Source: Deltaproteobacteria bacterium (GTDB taxonomy: Bacteria > Desulfobacterota > Desulfobacteria > Desulfobacterales > JAUVVS01). Taken from it: a stretch of DNA of 6,924 nucleotides. Under the pieces are notes generated by a model that was not told where the DNA came from, did no database searches, and saw only the letters and a list, made by a program, of their open reading frames with translations. The translations under genes and the position numbers were made by a program. The DNA is taken from the NCBI GenBank assembly GCA_030604545.1, contig JAUVVS010000105.1, forward strand, positions 1 through 6,924. Direction: 5' to 3'. Below are positions 5,794-6,924 of this stretch, piece by piece. The first letter of the stretch is position 1, and the number at the start of each line of letters is the position of its first letter.

Positions 5794-6381
5794 TTACAAC
5801 TTATCTGCTTGCTTATCTTCTTCGAGGAAAATTCGTCTGACCTTGTAGAAATAATCAACCCCCGACCAGACGGCCAGAATCATGGCCACATAGACGATGG
5901 CCAATCCAATATGGTGCAGATTGGGGATAGGCAGGACACCTAAAGGAAAAATAAGGGTTCCCAGACCAATGTACTGGATGGTGGACTTCCACTTACCCAA
6001 ACTGCTGGCCGCTATCACCAATCCTGTCGATGAGGCAACTCCTCGCAAACCGGTGACGACAAGTTCGCGGCACAAGATGATCAACGCGACCCATGCGGGC
6101 AGTTTTCCGGTCGGGATGAGCATGACGAGCGCGGTGGTGACCAACACTTTATCGGCCAGCGGGTCCATCAGTTGCCCCAACACAGTAATTGCCTTGTATT
6201 TTCGAGCGAAATAACCGTCGACCCAATCGGTTCCGGCGGCTACAAAAAAGACGAACCATGCAAAGAGACTGACTGCGAGCGTTTGCTCTTGCAGAAGAAG
6301 CATCATCAGGCAACCGGAAAGGAGGAACCGGCTGCCTGTGATGAGGTTGGGAAGATTAGAGATTCGAGGGGGGCGATTCAA
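5794..6381 (-). CDS. pgsA: CDP-diacylglycerol--glycerol-3-phosphate 3-phosphatidyltransferase (phosphatidylglycerophosphate synthase)
   Basis: This inner-membrane enzyme transfers the phosphatidyl group of CDP-diacylglycerol to glycerol-3-phosphate, the committed step to phosphatidylglycerol and cardiolipin. The CDP-alcohol phosphatidyltransferase signature is complete: Asp52, Asp55, Gly56, Ala59, Arg60, Gly69, Asp73 and Asp77 (DWVDGYFAR...GQLMDPLAD). The N-terminal NLPNLIT block and the later LCRELVVTGLR block are typical of PgsA. About five or six hydrophobic segments span the 195 residues, the usual length. The start is a TTG whose last two bases overlap the TGA of the upstream transglycosylase gene. 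No ATG occurs before residue 26, inside the first membrane segment, so the TTG is preferred and coupled translation is likely. Confidence 0.95.
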   Translation of the reverse strand: MNRPPRISNLPNLITGSRFLLSGCLMMLLLQEQTLAVSLFAWFVFFVAAGTDWVDGYFARKYKAITVLGQLMDPLADKVLVTTALVMLIPTGKLPAWVALIILCRELVVTGLRGVASSTGLVIAASSLGKWKSTIQYIGLGTLIFPLGVLPIPNLHHIGLAIVYVAMILAVWSGVDYFYKVRRIFLEEDKQADKL

Positions 6382-6924
6382 TGAACGGGTACCATTTGCC
6401 TGACATTGATATTCGGGGCAAGCGGTGGCCTGCCACGGTAGGATCGGTAGGTTTCCATGACTTTCGCCACATAGTTTTGGGTTTCAGGAATGCCGGGGAT
6501 CACCCCGTATGGGGCCACCCTGCCAGGCCCGGCATTGTACGCAGCTAAACTTAGTTCCACATTTCCCTTAAAATTGTCAAGCAGATATCTAAGGTACTTC
6601 GTTCCCCCGTTGATGTTCTGAAAAGGATCGAACGGGTCATTGACTGCAAGATCCCTGGCGGTTCCGGGCATAAGCTGCATCAGGCCCTGTGCCCCCTTGG
6701 GCGAAATGGCATTAGGATCAAAATTTGATTCAGCCTTGATAACTGCTTTGATAAGTAACGGGTCAACCTGATGATTCGCCGCCGCCAGTTGAATGTACCG
6801 ATTGATTGTTTGCGGGGCGGTCCGAAATGTGTATCGAGTTCCTTGGGAAAAATTGCGGCGCTCCGATAATCCCATCCGGGACAAACCGTTTGTCGACCGG
6901 CGAGCGATGGTTTTGATCAACTGA
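6378..6924 (-). CDS. Slt-type lytic murein transglycosylase (5' end outside window)
   Basis: This enzyme cleaves the MurNAc-GlcNAc bond of peptidoglycan with formation of a 1,6-anhydro end. The catalytic Glu lies in IKAVIKAESNFD, at about residue 64 counting from the TTG at 6918-6920. It is followed by the family blocks GAQGLMQLMPGTA, NINGGTKYLRYLL, SLAAYNAGPGRV and PETQNYVAKVM, in the usual order. The C-terminus after the catalytic domain is short and Pro-rich. The reading frame continues upstream of the TTG to the window edge, and no signal peptide is visible. The gene therefore most likely starts beyond the window and the TTG is not its true start. It overlaps pgsA by 4 bases. The exact subfamily cannot be assigned without the N-terminus. 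Confidence 0.9.
   Translation of the reverse strand, partial: QLIKTIARRSTNGLSRMGLSERRNFSQGTRYTFRTAPQTINRYIQLAAANHQVDPLLIKAVIKAESNFDPNAISPKGAQGLMQLMPGTARDLAVNDPFDPFQNINGGTKYLRYLLDNFKGNVELSLAAYNAGPGRVAPYGVIPGIPETQNYVAKVMETYRSYRGRPPLAPNINVRQMVPVH

Noticed and set aside
5754..5840. 28-codon plus-strand frame starting in the spacer and ending in pgsA
   Set aside because: No ribosome binding site, overlaps pgsA in antisense, and no recognisable sequence pattern.
5897..6384. Two plus-strand frames opposite pgsA
   Set aside because: Antisense to a gene with a complete catalytic signature, with no supporting motif or signal.
1..6924. CRISPR array, insertion sequence or defence system
   Set aside because: No regularly spaced repeats, transposase, integrase or defence-family motifs occur; all genes belong to pilus, phospholipid or cell-wall functions.

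Overview
The window comes from a diderm (Gram-negative) bacterium. It carries the alignment and secretin half of a type IV pilus (T4P) locus, and every convincing gene is on the minus strand, so transcription runs from right to left. The genus cannot be read from this sequence. The gene set would fit a delta-proteobacterial/Desulfobacterota-like, Nitrospirota-like or other proteobacterial lineage, and this is only a loose inference.

Right block (about 5790-6924): a Slt-family lytic transglycosylase, whose 5' end lies beyond the window, overlaps by 4 bases with pgsA, the phosphatidylglycerophosphate synthase gene. This block is fairly G+C rich: sampled 60-base rows run 53-65%, with one row at 37%.

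Middle spacer (about 5340-5793): 454 bases with no supported gene. It holds the likely promoter region of the pilus operon (two TTGACA hexamers facing left), a perfect 7-bp hairpin in the presumed leader, and a second hairpin just after pgsA. Base composition drops to roughly 23-35% G+C in sampled rows left of about position 5640.

Left block (1-5339): a tightly packed operon in the order pilM, pilN, pilO, pilP, a gene for an AMIN-N0-TPR protein, and a secretin gene that runs off the left edge. PilM (cytoplasmic, actin-like), PilN and PilO (inner-membrane bitopic proteins) and PilP (periplasmic) form the alignment complex. It connects the inner-membrane motor to the outer-membrane secretin.

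The unusual point is the secretin end. In the canonical pilMNOPQ operon one protein, PilQ, carries AMIN, N0, N1 and the secretin barrel. Here the PilQ-like AMIN and N0 modules sit on a separate 523-residue secreted protein that ends in TPR repeats and has no barrel. The next gene begins a second polypeptide with its own signal sequence, a probable lipobox, its own N0-like domain and the start of an N1-like domain, resembling MshL/type IVb secretins. The locus therefore looks like a hybrid of T4aP PilMNOP with a split secretin, in which peptidoglycan anchoring and a possible pilotin-like TPR function are placed on an accessory subunit.
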